Part shown: positions 52,044 through 59,942 of the stretch, in pieces
Numbering within the stretch: position 1 is the first letter of the stretch
Layout: each line of letters opens with the position of its first letter
NCBI RefSeq assembly: GCF_009711165.2
Contig: NZ_WMID02000030.1
Span: 1-64,000, forward strand
DNA: 64,000 nucleotides
Origin: Flavobacterium sp. MC2016-06
GTDB lineage: Bacteria; Bacteroidota; Bacteroidia; Flavobacteriales; Flavobacteriaceae
Direction of reading: 5' to 3'
Program-made: the position numbers and the translations under genes
The notes under the pieces: generated by a model
Seen by the model: the letters and a program-made list of their open reading frames with translations, nothing else
What the model was told of the DNA's origin: nothing
The model's database searches: none

Positions 52044-52178
52044 TTTTTTCTGGGCAATTCGCAGATTTACTTTTAAAGCTTTTAAGCATAAATCATTTCT
52101 AAATTTGCGACTATCAAATTTTCATTGTTAAAGACCGTTAAATAACAGACTGTTTACGGTTTTAAAAAGTGCTTTTTG

Positions 52179-52186
52179 TATTTTTG
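52179..52186 (+). promoter_or_regulatory. SCO gene -7 promoter element
   Basis: TATTTTTG (TAnnTTTG), 16 bases before the ATG at 52202. It lies inside a longer in-frame reading (start 52169), which argues against that upstream start. Confidence 0.55.
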
Positions 52187-52201
52187 CGCCAAATTATCTT
52201 T

Positions 52202-52867
52202 ATGAAATCGTTACTCTACAAATACCGAAAGTTCTTTATTGTATTAATTATATTTTCAGTTGTTACTATATCCCTATTTTATTCTGCATTAAAACCACAA
52301 AAAACACTGCCAATTTACAATCCAGCCGATGTAAATCCTGAGTTGGTCGACAGTACAATTCAATACAAAAGTAAATATCACACTATTGCAGATTTTTCAT
52401 TTGTAAACCAAAACGGAGATACTATTACTCAAAAAAATTACGAAGGAAAGATTTATGTTGCCGACTTCTTCTTTACAACCTGCGGATCGATCTGTCCAAA
52501 AATGTCAACAAATCTGTCTGAAGTTCAAAAAGCAGTTCTTAACAATCCCAAAGTAATGCTGCTTTCTCATACGGTTTTTCCAGAAGTTGATAGTGTGTCT
52601 GTATTAAAAGCTTATGCTGTAAAATATGGAGTTGTAGACAGCAAATGGAATTTGGTTACTGGTGATAAAAAAGAAATCTACACAATGGCCAGAAAATCTT
52701 ACTTGGCTGTAAAATTGGGAAGACCAGATCAGCTTTACGATATGGTTCATACAGAGAATTTTGTTTTGGTCGATCAAAAAAGACGTGTTAGAGGATTTTA
52801 TGACGGAACGAACAAAGAAGAAATTAAACGCCTTATAGACGACATAAACTTCTTGTCTCAAGAATAA
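52202..52867 (+). CDS. SCO family protein (cytochrome oxidase copper chaperone-like)
   Basis: Start chosen at ATG 52202, 221 residues. An N-terminal anchor helix (FFIVLIIFSVVTISLFYSA) is followed by a thioredoxin-like SCO domain with CGSICPKM (Cys94, Cys98) and the histidine in MVHTENFVLVD. These three residues are the usual Cu-binding set. SCO proteins help build the CuA site of cytochrome oxidase or reduce it. There is no oxidase gene nearby. It is followed, after about 100 bases, by the feoAB genes with their own promoter. Confidence 0.93.
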   Translation: MKSLLYKYRKFFIVLIIFSVVTISLFYSALKPQKTLPIYNPADVNPELVDSTIQYKSKYHTIADFSFVNQNGDTITQKNYEGKIYVADFFFTTCGSICPKMSTNLSEVQKAVLNNPKVMLLSHTVFPEVDSVSVLKAYAVKYGVVDSKWNLVTGDKKEIYTMARKSYLAVKLGRPDQLYDMVHTENFVLVDQKRRVRGFYDGTNKEEIKRLIDDINFLSQE

Positions 52868-52936
52868 AAGCCTTATTTTTAGAAAGATTTAGCATTTGAG
52901 TCGGTATTAAATGCCTTTATATATATAATAATTACT

Positions 52937-52965
52937 TATTTTTGCAATCTAAATTCAATCTAAAT
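52937..52965 (+). promoter_or_regulatory. feoAB promoter with direct-repeat operator candidate
   Basis: The -7 element TATTTTTG (52937-52944) is followed immediately by two copies of AATCTAAAT (52946-52954 and 52957-52965), 11 bases apart, in the region where the transcript would start. The sequence ATCTAAA matches the half-site of the DtxR-type palindromes at 17298 and 19213. Confidence 0.5.
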
Positions 52966-52970
52966 AAGCT

Positions 52971-53210
52971 TTGCAAAATACTATTCATTCTTTAAAAAAA
53001 GGCGAGAAAGCCATTATCAAAGATTTTGATATCGATCTTATTCCTCTCAAATTATTAGAAATGGGTTGTTTGCCAGGCAGCATGGTCGAATTACTTCAAA
53101 TTGCTCCTTTTGGAGATCCGTTGTATTTGGATATTAACGGTTCTCATGTTGCCATTCGTATTGAAACTGCTCGCGAAATTGAAGTTGAACTTATCAAAAC
53201 CAATTTGTAA
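52971..53210 (+). CDS. feoA: FeoA ferrous-iron transport accessory protein
   Basis: A 79-residue SH3-like protein that regulates or assists FeoB. It starts with TTG (no ATG near; QNTIHSLKKGEKAIIKDFDI follows), and IPLKLLEMGCLPGSMVEL, APFGDPLYLDING and GSHVAIRIETAREIEVEL complete the FeoA fold. TTG initiation may keep levels low. The stop overlaps the feoB ATG by one base, so the two are coupled. Confidence 0.94.
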   Translation: MQNTIHSLKKGEKAIIKDFDIDLIPLKLLEMGCLPGSMVELLQIAPFGDPLYLDINGSHVAIRIETAREIEVELIKTNL

Positions 53211-55309
53211 TGAGCATTCAAAATATTAATGTTGCCCTTATCGGAAACCCAAATACCGGAAAAACTTCAGTTTTTAATCAGCTTACAGGATTGAATCAAC
53301 AAGTGGGGAATTATCCCGGAATTACGGTTGAGAAAAAAATCGGATTCTGTAAACTGCCGCATAATATTAAAGCAAACATTTTAGATTTACCTGGAACCTA
53401 CAGTTTGAACGCAAGTTCTATGGATGAAAGTGTTGTTATTGAGCTTTTATTAAACAAAAACGACAAATTATATCCAGATGTTGCTGTTGTGGTAACGGAT
53501 GTTGAAAATCTAAAAAGAAATTTACTGATTTACACTCAAATAAAAGACCTTGAAATTCCGACGATTTTAGTCATAAATATGGCGGATCGAATGGAAAATA
53601 AAGGTATCACACTTGATATTCCATATCTAGAAGACAAGCTTAAAACTAAAATTGCACTTGTTAGTTCTCGCAAAGGTTTGGGAATTGATTATTTAAAAGA
53701 ACTAATTGTTTCATATAAAACTGTTCCTCACTTACCATGTTTAGATGCATCGGTTATTGACAAGGAATATTTTGAAAAATTAGAGCACGCTTTTCCAAAC
53801 CAATTGTTATACAAATTGTGGCTGGTTATTACTCAAGATGTGAATTTTTCTAATTTAGATCGAAATGAAATCCGAACTACATTCACAAAATCACATTCAG
53901 AATTAAAACGTCTGCAGCAGCAAGAAACCATAAAACGTTATCAATTTATCAATGGCGTTTTAAAAGAAGGTTTAAAAGTTGATGAAACAATGGCAAAAGA
54001 CATCAGAGCAAAACTGGATCGTGTCTTAACACACAAGGTTTGGGGTTATGTAATTTTCTTTGCTATTTTATTTATCATTTTTCAATCTATTTTTTCTTGG
54101 TCAACAATTCCAATGGATTATATTGACAGTACTTTTGCTTCTTTAAGCACTTGGACGGCTGCAACATTACCTAGCGGCATTTTAACCGATTTAATATCTC
54201 AAGGTATCGTACCAGGAATTGGCGGCGTAATTATTTTTATACCGCAAATTGCCTTCTTGTTTCTATTTATTTCTATCCTGGAAGAAAGCGGTTATATGAG
54301 CCGAGTTGTATTTTTGATGGATAAAATTATGCGCAGATTTGGTCTTTCTGGAAAAAGCGTTGTGCCTTTAATCTCAGGAACTGCTTGTGCAATTCCGGCG
54401 ATTATGGCAACTCGAAATATTGAAAACTGGAAAGAACGTTTGATTACCATTTTAGTTACTCCATTTACTACTTGTTCTGCAAGATTACCCGTTTATGCCA
54501 TTATCATTTCATTGGTAATTCCAAGTAAACGAATTTTGGGTATTTTAAATCTTCAAGGTTTAACTCTGATGTTGCTTTATGTTTTAGGGTTTACGGGAGC
54601 AATTGTATCTGCTTATATTTTAAATAAGATTTTAAAATTAGACAGCAAAACCTATTTTGTTGTTGAAATGCCTAGTTATAAATTACCGCTTTTTAAGAAC
54701 GTTGGAATCAATGTTGTGGAAAAAACAAAAGCATTCATTGTTGGCGCAGGTAAGATCATCTTGGCAATATCTATTATTTTATGGTTTTTAGCTTCATACG
54801 GACCTGGAAACAATTTTAACGAAGCCGAAGCTATCGTGAAAGAAAGAACAGCTGAAAAACACTTAACTGAACTTGAATTTGAAAACGAAGTCGCTTCTCA
54901 AAAATTAGAAAACTCATACATCGGATTAATGGGTAGAGCTATAGAACCTGCTATTGCACCTTTGGGTTACGATTGGAAAATAGGGATTGCGCTTATCAGT
55001 TCATTTGCTGCACGCGAAGTTTTTGTTGGAACTTTAGCAACCATTTACAGCGTTGGAGACAGTGATAACGAAGCTACTATAAAAAGCAAAATGCAGCAAG
55101 AAGTTGATCCAGAAACAGGTAATAAGATTTTTAATTTCGCTACAGGAGTTTCTCTTCTTTTATTTTATGCGTTTGCAATGCAGTGCGCCAGTACACTTGC
55201 TATAACCAAGAAAGAAACAAATTCTTGGAAATGGCCGGCAATGCAGCTCGTTTTTATGAGCGGTCTGGCTTATTTCGCCGCATTAATTGCGTATCAAATC
55301 TTAAAATAA
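53210..55309 (+). CDS. feoB: FeoB ferrous-iron transporter
   Basis: A 699-residue FeoB: N-terminal GTPase with GNPNTGKTSVFNQLTG (G1), NYPGITVE (G2), LDLPGTYSL (G3), VINMADRME (G4), then a helical GDI region to about 270, and a membrane domain with two Gate halves (FLMDKIMRRFGLSGKSVVPL; MATRNIENWKERLI; ARLPVYAIIISL). It moves Fe(II) into the cell, with GTP binding required. It is the middle gene of feoA-feoB-cys-rich protein, whose promoter at 52937 looks metal-controlled. Confidence 0.97.
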   Translation: MSIQNINVALIGNPNTGKTSVFNQLTGLNQQVGNYPGITVEKKIGFCKLPHNIKANILDLPGTYSLNASSMDESVVIELLLNKNDKLYPDVAVVVTDVENLKRNLLIYTQIKDLEIPTILVINMADRMENKGITLDIPYLEDKLKTKIALVSSRKGLGIDYLKELIVSYKTVPHLPCLDASVIDKEYFEKLEHAFPNQLLYKLWLVITQDVNFSNLDRNEIRTTFTKSHSELKRLQQQETIKRYQFINGVLKEGLKVDETMAKDIRAKLDRVLTHKVWGYVIFFAILFIIFQSIFSWSTIPMDYIDSTFASLSTWTAATLPSGILTDLISQGIVPGIGGVIIFIPQIAFLFLFISILEESGYMSRVVFLMDKIMRRFGLSGKSVVPLISGTACAIPAIMATRNIENWKERLITILVTPFTTCSARLPVYAIIISLVIPSKRILGILNLQGLTLMLLYVLGFTGAIVSAYILNKILKLDSKTYFVVEMPSYKLPLFKNVGINVVEKTKAFIVGAGKIILAISIILWFLASYGPGNNFNEAEAIVKERTAEKHLTELEFENEVASQKLENSYIGLMGRAIEPAIAPLGYDWKIGIALISSFAAREVFVGTLATIYSVGDSDNEATIKSKMQQEVDPETGNKIFNFATGVSLLLFYAFAMQCASTLAITKKETNSWKWPAMQLVFMSGLAYFAALIAYQILK

Positions 55310-55315
55310 AAAATC

Positions 55316-55438
55316 ATGATACAAGAAATCATAGCCTTTGTAATACTTGCACTCGCAGTCGTTTTTTTGATCAAAAAGTTCTTTTGGAAATCAAAAAAGA
55401 AAAAAGACTGCGGTGATGGCAATTGTGGATGCAGCTAA
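55316..55438 (+). CDS. FeoB-associated Cys-rich membrane protein
   Basis: A 40-residue protein, six bases after feoB: one transmembrane helix (IIAFVILALAVVFLIKKFF), a run of lysines (SKKKKD) and the tail DCGDGNCGCS with three cysteines. This layout matches the FeoB-associated Cys-rich membrane proteins that take the FeoC position in many bacteria and whose cysteines may bind Fe(II) or a cluster. Start ATG 55316. Function inferred from position. Confidence 0.85.
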   Translation: MIQEIIAFVILALAVVFLIKKFFWKSKKKKDCGDGNCGCS

Positions 55439-55481
55439 TTCTTTTAGATGCTAGGCGCCTGATTTTTTACTTTGAATGTTA

Positions 55482-55566
55482 TTAGGAGCTATTTCCCGCT
55501 GTCATTCCAAATCTTTTACTTTTTAAAGAAAAAAGCAAAAGGATTTTCCCTCCCATCGGGGCTAGA
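55482..55566. repeat. Long imperfect hairpin with TTCCCG and CGGGGC flanks
   Basis: An inner stem pairs AAATCTTTTACTTTTT (55509-55524) with AAAAAAGCAAAAGGATTT-like sequence (55529-55546). Outside it, the left side reads GAGCTATTTCCCGCTG and the right side CCCATCGGGGCTAG, with CCCG and CGGG complementary. I recall similar hairpins between genes in other Flavobacterium genomes. It is 45-130 bases past the small Cys-rich protein. The rest of this gene-free stretch (55439-55760) is featureless AT-rich sequence. Confidence 0.6.
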
Positions 55567-55760
55567 AAGACCACGCACATTTATCAAGAAGATACTATGC
55601 CTATTTATCATTTTTTTGATAAACCATAGAAATGAAAACTTCAATAAAACCAATCCAGAAATTAAATTGTCCTTATTTAATATAAAAAAAACGTATTGTT
55701 CTTCTTTCAGTTTACTGTTTTATATAACTTGACAAACTATTCATTTCAAAATCGATAAAG

Positions 55761-55868
55761 ATGTCAGAATCAGAAAAAACAGAAATAATAAGAGACAACA
55801 GAGTTGCCAGATTACTGTGGTTTGCTATAGGTTTTGCTTTTGCAACAATCATTTATTTTGTAAAATAA
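55761..55868 (+). CDS. Very small single-helix membrane protein (possible)
   Basis: A 35-residue frame: charged MSESEKTEIIRDNRVAR, then one hydrophobic helix (LLWFAIGFAFATIIYFVK) to the stop. It looks like a real small membrane protein, but no homologue was recognised and the AAAG upstream of the ATG is the only start signal. The stop lies four bases from the convergent HD hydrolase stop (55872). Confidence is limited by length. Confidence 0.42.
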   Translation: MSESEKTEIIRDNRVARLLWFAIGFAFATIIYFVK

Positions 55869-55871
55869 AAT

Positions 55872-56525
55872 CTACTTCACTCCTTCCCATTCCGCATAAA
55901 ACTGCGCAAGGAACAACTCCATAAAACGATGTCTTTCTGCGGCAATTTGTCTGCCTGTTTCAGTATTCATTTTATCTTTTAGGAGTAAGAGTTTTTCATA
56001 GAAATGGTTTACAGTTGGTGCATTATTCTTTTTGTACTCCTCTTTCGTCATGTTTGTTACCGGCGCAATTTCTGGATTGTATAATGCGCGGTTTTTAAAG
56101 CCTCCATAATTAAAAGCTCTTGCAACTCCAATCGCTCCAATTGCATCTAAGCGATCAGCATCCTGAACAATATCCAATTCTATAGAAGAGAATTTCTTTT
56201 CGAAGTTTCCTCCTTTGTATGAAATGTTTTCAATGATCTTTACAACATGAGCAATAATATCTTCCTCAACATTTTCAGACTCTAAAAACAAACGTGCCGT
56301 TTTTGGCCCTATAGTTTCATCTCCGTTATGAAATTTACTATCGGCAATATCATGAAGCAAAGCTCCTAATTGAACAACCGTATTATTACAAGAAGTATCC
56401 TTTGCAATCAAAAGCGCATTTTTATATACACGCTCAATATGAAACCAATCATGTCCGCCTTCGGCATTATTTAGTTTTTCTTTTACAAATGTGATCGTTT
56501 TATTTATTAAAACTGTATTCTCCAT
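55872..56525 (-). CDS. HD-domain phosphohydrolase (YedJ-like)
   Basis: A 217-residue HD-fold hydrolase. GGHDWFHIERVYKNAL gives the first His, HDIADSKFHNGDE the HD pair and DADRLDAIGAIGVARAF the last acidic residue. YedJ-type proteins hydrolyse nucleoside triphosphates or phosphate esters in vitro. It is not on an operon. The sequences downstream of the desaturase (56582-56692) form a nested inverted repeat just ahead of this gene. Confidence 0.88.
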   Translation of the reverse strand: MENTVLINKTITFVKEKLNNAEGGHDWFHIERVYKNALLIAKDTSCNNTVVQLGALLHDIADSKFHNGDETIGPKTARLFLESENVEEDIIAHVVKIIENISYKGGNFEKKFSSIELDIVQDADRLDAIGAIGVARAFNYGGFKNRALYNPEIAPVTNMTKEEYKKNNAPTVNHFYEKLLLLKDKMNTETGRQIAAERHRFMELFLAQFYAEWEGVK

Positions 56526-56581
56526 AATTATTCAAATGTCTTTTAAAACATGCTATTTTATAGGTTTTTTCAAATTGAACA

Positions 56582-56692
56582 TTGTTGCGTTAACAAATTT
56601 TCAACACCCATTTTATTAAAAAATGTTGATTATCAAAGTTTTAAAAACCTCAATAATCAACATGTATTTTTTATTTAATTAAACGCAACAAA
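56582..56692. repeat. Nested inverted repeat between the desaturase and HD genes
   Basis: Outer arms TTGTTGCGTT (56582-56591) and AACGCAACAA (56682-56691) bracket an inner stem: TGTTGATTAT (56624-56633) with ATAATCAACA (56653-56662). A- and T-runs of 6 lie next to the inner stem, so on the minus strand it can end the desaturase transcript. The outer arms carry GTTGCG/CGCAAC, the half-sites of the operator class at 5967 and 18783. Confidence 0.65.
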
Positions 56693-56717
56693 ATTGCATT
56701 TAATGAAAAATCTGAAA

Positions 56718-57710
56718 TTATAGTCTTGCAGGCTCAACCCATTTGAAAATATGTGACTCTTTTGGGATCACAATTCTCTCAGAAATTCTTGCCATACGAG
56801 CTGGTAATTTCATCAAATATTCACGTGCTTTTTCAGCTTCATCTGTTAAGTTAGTGATTTTGTCAATCTCCCATTTGTCGATTAGCTTTTGCATAATGTC
56901 AACATAATCGTTTGCTGTGTAAACACCAATACGTTGTGCCGAATCCGAAAATTGCTCAAATGCAGTACTTATCTTTTGTCCAGATTCTCTTAAAAAGTGT
57001 GCCGGCATAACGATTTTTTGTTTCATCATGTATTGAAATGCCAACATCATTTCGCTAGGATCAACCGCAAAAATTCTAGTTACAAATTCGCTGTATGCAT
57101 GATGATGACGCATTTCGTCACCTGCAATCATTTTACACATTTTAGACAACTTGTTATCGCCAAATTTCTTAGCCATTTGAGCCACTCTATTATGCGAAAC
57201 ATAAGTTGCTAATTCCTGAAAACTGGTATATACGAAGTTTTTGTACGGATCAGATCCAGTTCCAATATCAAAACCGTCGTTGATTAAATGTTGTGTCGTC
57301 ATTTCGATTTCACGCATATTAACACGACCAGATAAATACAGGTATTTATTCAATAAATCACCGTGACGGTTTTCTTCTCCTGTCCATTGACGAATCCATT
57401 TAGACCAACCATTTCCACCATCTTCTATCTGATTTATTCCTTCTACATCCATTAACCAAGATTCGTAAGTTGGCAAAGCTTCCTCAGTAATTGTGTCACC
57501 TACAAGCGTAACCCAGAAATCATATGGTAATTCTTTAGCAATTTCGCGTAACTCTCTTACCTCTTCAAAGAAATTATCTCCTTGAGAATTAGGTAAAAAA
57601 TCTGTCGGCTGCCAAATTTTTTCAACAGGAATTAAATACTGTTCTACGAAGCTATCCACGTTTTTTTCCAAAAACTGCATTACTTCTAATCTAATGTTTT
57701 TTATAGACAT
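56718..57710 (-). CDS. Acyl-ACP desaturase (soluble, di-iron)
   Basis: A 330-residue soluble stearoyl-ACP-type desaturase. The di-iron ligands are in EENRHGDLLNKYL (ExxH) and DEMRHHHAYSEF (ExxH), about 90 residues apart, the typical spacing. It introduces cis double bonds into acyl-ACP with O2 and ferredoxin, affecting membrane fluidity. The preceding gene on the minus strand is a lysophosphatidate-type acyltransferase (54 bases away), consistent with a membrane-lipid pair. Confidence 0.94.
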   Translation of the reverse strand: MSIKNIRLEVMQFLEKNVDSFVEQYLIPVEKIWQPTDFLPNSQGDNFFEEVRELREIAKELPYDFWVTLVGDTITEEALPTYESWLMDVEGINQIEDGGNGWSKWIRQWTGEENRHGDLLNKYLYLSGRVNMREIEMTTQHLINDGFDIGTGSDPYKNFVYTSFQELATYVSHNRVAQMAKKFGDNKLSKMCKMIAGDEMRHHHAYSEFVTRIFAVDPSEMMLAFQYMMKQKIVMPAHFLRESGQKISTAFEQFSDSAQRIGVYTANDYVDIMQKLIDKWEIDKITNLTDEAEKAREYLMKLPARMARISERIVIPKESHIFKWVEPARL

Positions 57711-57763
57711 TACTTATTTAAGATTTGGGATTTAAGCTTTAGAATAGTTTCTAAGGCAAAAAT

Positions 57764-58504
57764 CTATTTATATTCATTTACTCCTTCTACTACTGCCTTT
57801 TCTGTAATTGCCATTAATTCGGCAAAATCATAATCTTTAACGGCCATAGCCTTATGAACGGTAAAGGTAAGGCGATTTCCTAAACCAACAGGAAACATTC
57901 CAAATCGAACCATTTTCCATGAATTGTTGATACTCACCGGAACAATATACGCAGATGGTGCATATTTGCATAAGATTTTTAACCCGCTTTGGGCAAATTC
58001 TTTTGGTTTTCCAGTTTTGCTTCGGGTACCTTCGGGAAAAATTACGGCTGATCTAGTGTTTTTTTCGATATATTCAGACAAGCCTTTGATTACTGGGATT
58101 GCTTGTTTTGGGTCTTTACGGTCAATTAGCACTGAACCTCCGTGACGTAAATTGTATGATACACTCGGGATTCCGCTACCTAACTCTTTCTTGCTTACAA
58201 ATTTACAATGAAAACGTCTAAAATACCAAATCATTGCAACAATATCGTACATACTTTGATGATTAGACACAAAAATCAAGGGAACGCCAGTAGGAATAGT
58301 CTCTCTGTTCGCAATTTTATAAGTGGTTCCCACAAGATTTGTACATCTTAAAAGAAAGAAGTTCAAATAATCGACACTTATTTTATGAGCCTGATAACCA
58401 AAAACATTTAGGCAGATCCATTGTATTGGGTGAAAAATTACCAAACACAATCCAAAACACAAATAGTAAATAACAGATATTGGATACGAAATTATCTTTT
58501 GCAT
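57764..58504 (-). CDS. 1-acyl-sn-glycerol-3-phosphate acyltransferase (PlsC type)
   Basis: Start chosen at ATG 58504 (MQKIISYPISVIYYLCFG), 246 residues. It begins with a membrane anchor, has the acceptor motif FVSNHQSMYDIVAM (H-x4-D), FPEGTRSKTGK for glycerol-3-phosphate binding, and VPVSINNSW. It adds a second acyl chain to form phosphatidic acid. It precedes the acyl-ACP desaturase, so acyl-ACP desaturation and phospholipid synthesis may be co-regulated. It diverges from rnpA. Confidence 0.92.
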   Translation of the reverse strand: MQKIISYPISVIYYLCFGLCLVIFHPIQWICLNVFGYQAHKISVDYLNFFLLRCTNLVGTTYKIANRETIPTGVPLIFVSNHQSMYDIVAMIWYFRRFHCKFVSKKELGSGIPSVSYNLRHGGSVLIDRKDPKQAIPVIKGLSEYIEKNTRSAVIFPEGTRSKTGKPKEFAQSGLKILCKYAPSAYIVPVSINNSWKMVRFGMFPVGLGNRLTFTVHKAMAVKDYDFAELMAITEKAVVEGVNEYK

Positions 58505-58603
58505 GCTTGAAAAATTAAAGGCCAAAAGTAATAAATATATTTTTAGCGGTATTAAAATTAAAAACAATAACCGTTTTTCTGGTTTAATTGTACCTTTGCT
58601 AGA

Positions 58604-58611
58604 TATATTTG
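58604..58611 (+). promoter_or_regulatory. rnpA -7 promoter element
   Basis: TATATTTG (TAnnTTTG), 19 bases before the rnpA start. A second match, TACCTTTG, lies at 58591-58598. Confidence 0.5.
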
Positions 58612-58630
58612 CAAATTTTTTCTGAATTAA

Positions 58631-59035
58631 ATGAACTTCACTTATCCTAAAAACGAACGTCTAAAAAGTAAAACAATAATAGGTTTACTCTTTTCTGAAG
58701 GTAAATCGGTTTCAAAATACCCTTTGCGTTTGGTTTATCGTACTGGAGAAGCAGATGCTGATGAAAAAATTAAACTTGGAGTTTCGGTTTCTAAGAAATA
58801 CTTTAAAAAAGCAGTTGATCGCAATTACTTTAAACGTGTTTTGAGAGAAACGTACCGATTAAACAAACATTTGCTTTGGGATAATGTGGAGCAACCCTAT
58901 TCTATCATGTTTTTTTATCAAAGTAAAGACCGATTGTCTTACGAAGAAATCAATACCAAAACAATCCAATTGTTTGAGAAATTTCTGTTACAAGTAAACA
59001 AAACAAACGATTCTGAAAACAAAACGGAGTTGTAG
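58631..59035 (+). CDS. rnpA: Ribonuclease P protein component
   Basis: A 134-residue RNase P protein, basic, with FTYPKNERLKSKTIIGLLFSE at the N-terminus and the RNR-like motif in KKAVDRNYFKRVLRETYRL (the R-N-R of other bacteria is R-N-Y-F-K-R here). It binds the RNA subunit and assists 5' processing of tRNA. rpmH, usually next to rnpA, is not in the window. The gene starts a plus-strand run with DUF4349, S41 peptidase and OmpA genes. Confidence 0.93.
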   Translation: MNFTYPKNERLKSKTIIGLLFSEGKSVSKYPLRLVYRTGEADADEKIKLGVSVSKKYFKKAVDRNYFKRVLRETYRLNKHLLWDNVEQPYSIMFFYQSKDRLSYEEINTKTIQLFEKFLLQVNKTNDSENKTEL

Positions 59036-59115
59036 AGCTCAAAAGGCAACTTTATTTATCAAATTAGATAAAAAATTATAAAAAAATTGTAGTTTTAGCT
59101 CTAAATTGAAATTTT

Positions 59116-59940
59116 ATGCGACCTATTTTCTACGTATTCTTTTTTTCTCTGATTTTAACAAGTTGTGCAAAAGACAAAAATGACGACGTCTCTAATGACA
59201 TTAAAATATCTGCCATAAAACTTCCAGCCAAAAAAATGGAATCTAGTGGTGATTATGATAAAGATAGTCCTGCATCAAGCGAAATTCAACAAAAAATAAT
59301 AAGACAAGCTTATCTTAAATTTGAAACCAGTGACCTAGAAAGCACAGCAGATCAAATTCAGAAAGCAATAAAAGAAAACAAAGGATCTGTTCAAAATGAT
59401 TCTGAAGAAAAGGGCTATGGAACATCATCCAGAAACCTTATAGTTCGCATTCCAAGTCAAAATTTTGACGCATTTTTACAATCCATTTCAAAGGGAGTTT
59501 CCTATTTTGACACCAAACAAATTTCTTCTGACGATGTAACAGCAGAATATATTGATCTAGATTCTAGATTAAAAACAAAACGTAAATTAGAAAGCCGTTA
59601 TTTAGAAGTGTTGCAAAAAGCAACTAAAATTAGTGAGATATTAGAAATTGAGAAACAACTTTCGATTATTCGCGAGGAAATAGAATCAAAGCAAGGTCAG
59701 TTAAAATATATGGAAAGTCGTGTCTCTGAAAGCACATTTACCATTGAGTTTTACAAAACAATAGCAGAAAAAGAAGGTGTAAAAGTTTCATACGGTTCAA
59801 AGATATGGACAGCGATACAATCTGGCTTTTTTGGTTTATCAAGTTTATTTATATGGTTGATAAGTGTTTGGCCGTTTGTCATTATATTTTCAGTACTAGT
59901 TTATTTTATTAGAAAAAGATTAAAAAGAAAAAAACAATAA
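59116..59940 (+). CDS. DUF4349-domain lipoprotein
   Basis: A 274-residue protein: lipoprotein signal (YVFFFSLILTSC, acylated Cys), an N-terminal region of beta strands (QQKIIRQAYLKFETSDLE), a helical coiled-coil segment (about residues 155-190; RKLESRYLEVLQKATKISEI), a further strand block and a C-terminal membrane helix (IWTAIQSGFFGLSSLFIWLI) with a basic tail. DUF4349 proteins are widespread and unassigned. It is immediately followed by the S41 protease gene (two bases), suggesting linked function at the envelope. Confidence 0.85.
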   Translation: MRPIFYVFFFSLILTSCAKDKNDDVSNDIKISAIKLPAKKMESSGDYDKDSPASSEIQQKIIRQAYLKFETSDLESTADQIQKAIKENKGSVQNDSEEKGYGTSSRNLIVRIPSQNFDAFLQSISKGVSYFDTKQISSDDVTAEYIDLDSRLKTKRKLESRYLEVLQKATKISEILEIEKQLSIIREEIESKQGQLKYMESRVSESTFTIEFYKTIAEKEGVKVSYGSKIWTAIQSGFFGLSSLFIWLISVWPFVIIFSVLVYFIRKRLKRKKQ

Positions 59941-59942
59941 TC

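Noticed and set aside
55472..55732. 86-residue plus-strand frame after feoB
   Set aside because: It crosses the long hairpin element and has no domain, no start signal and no codon character.
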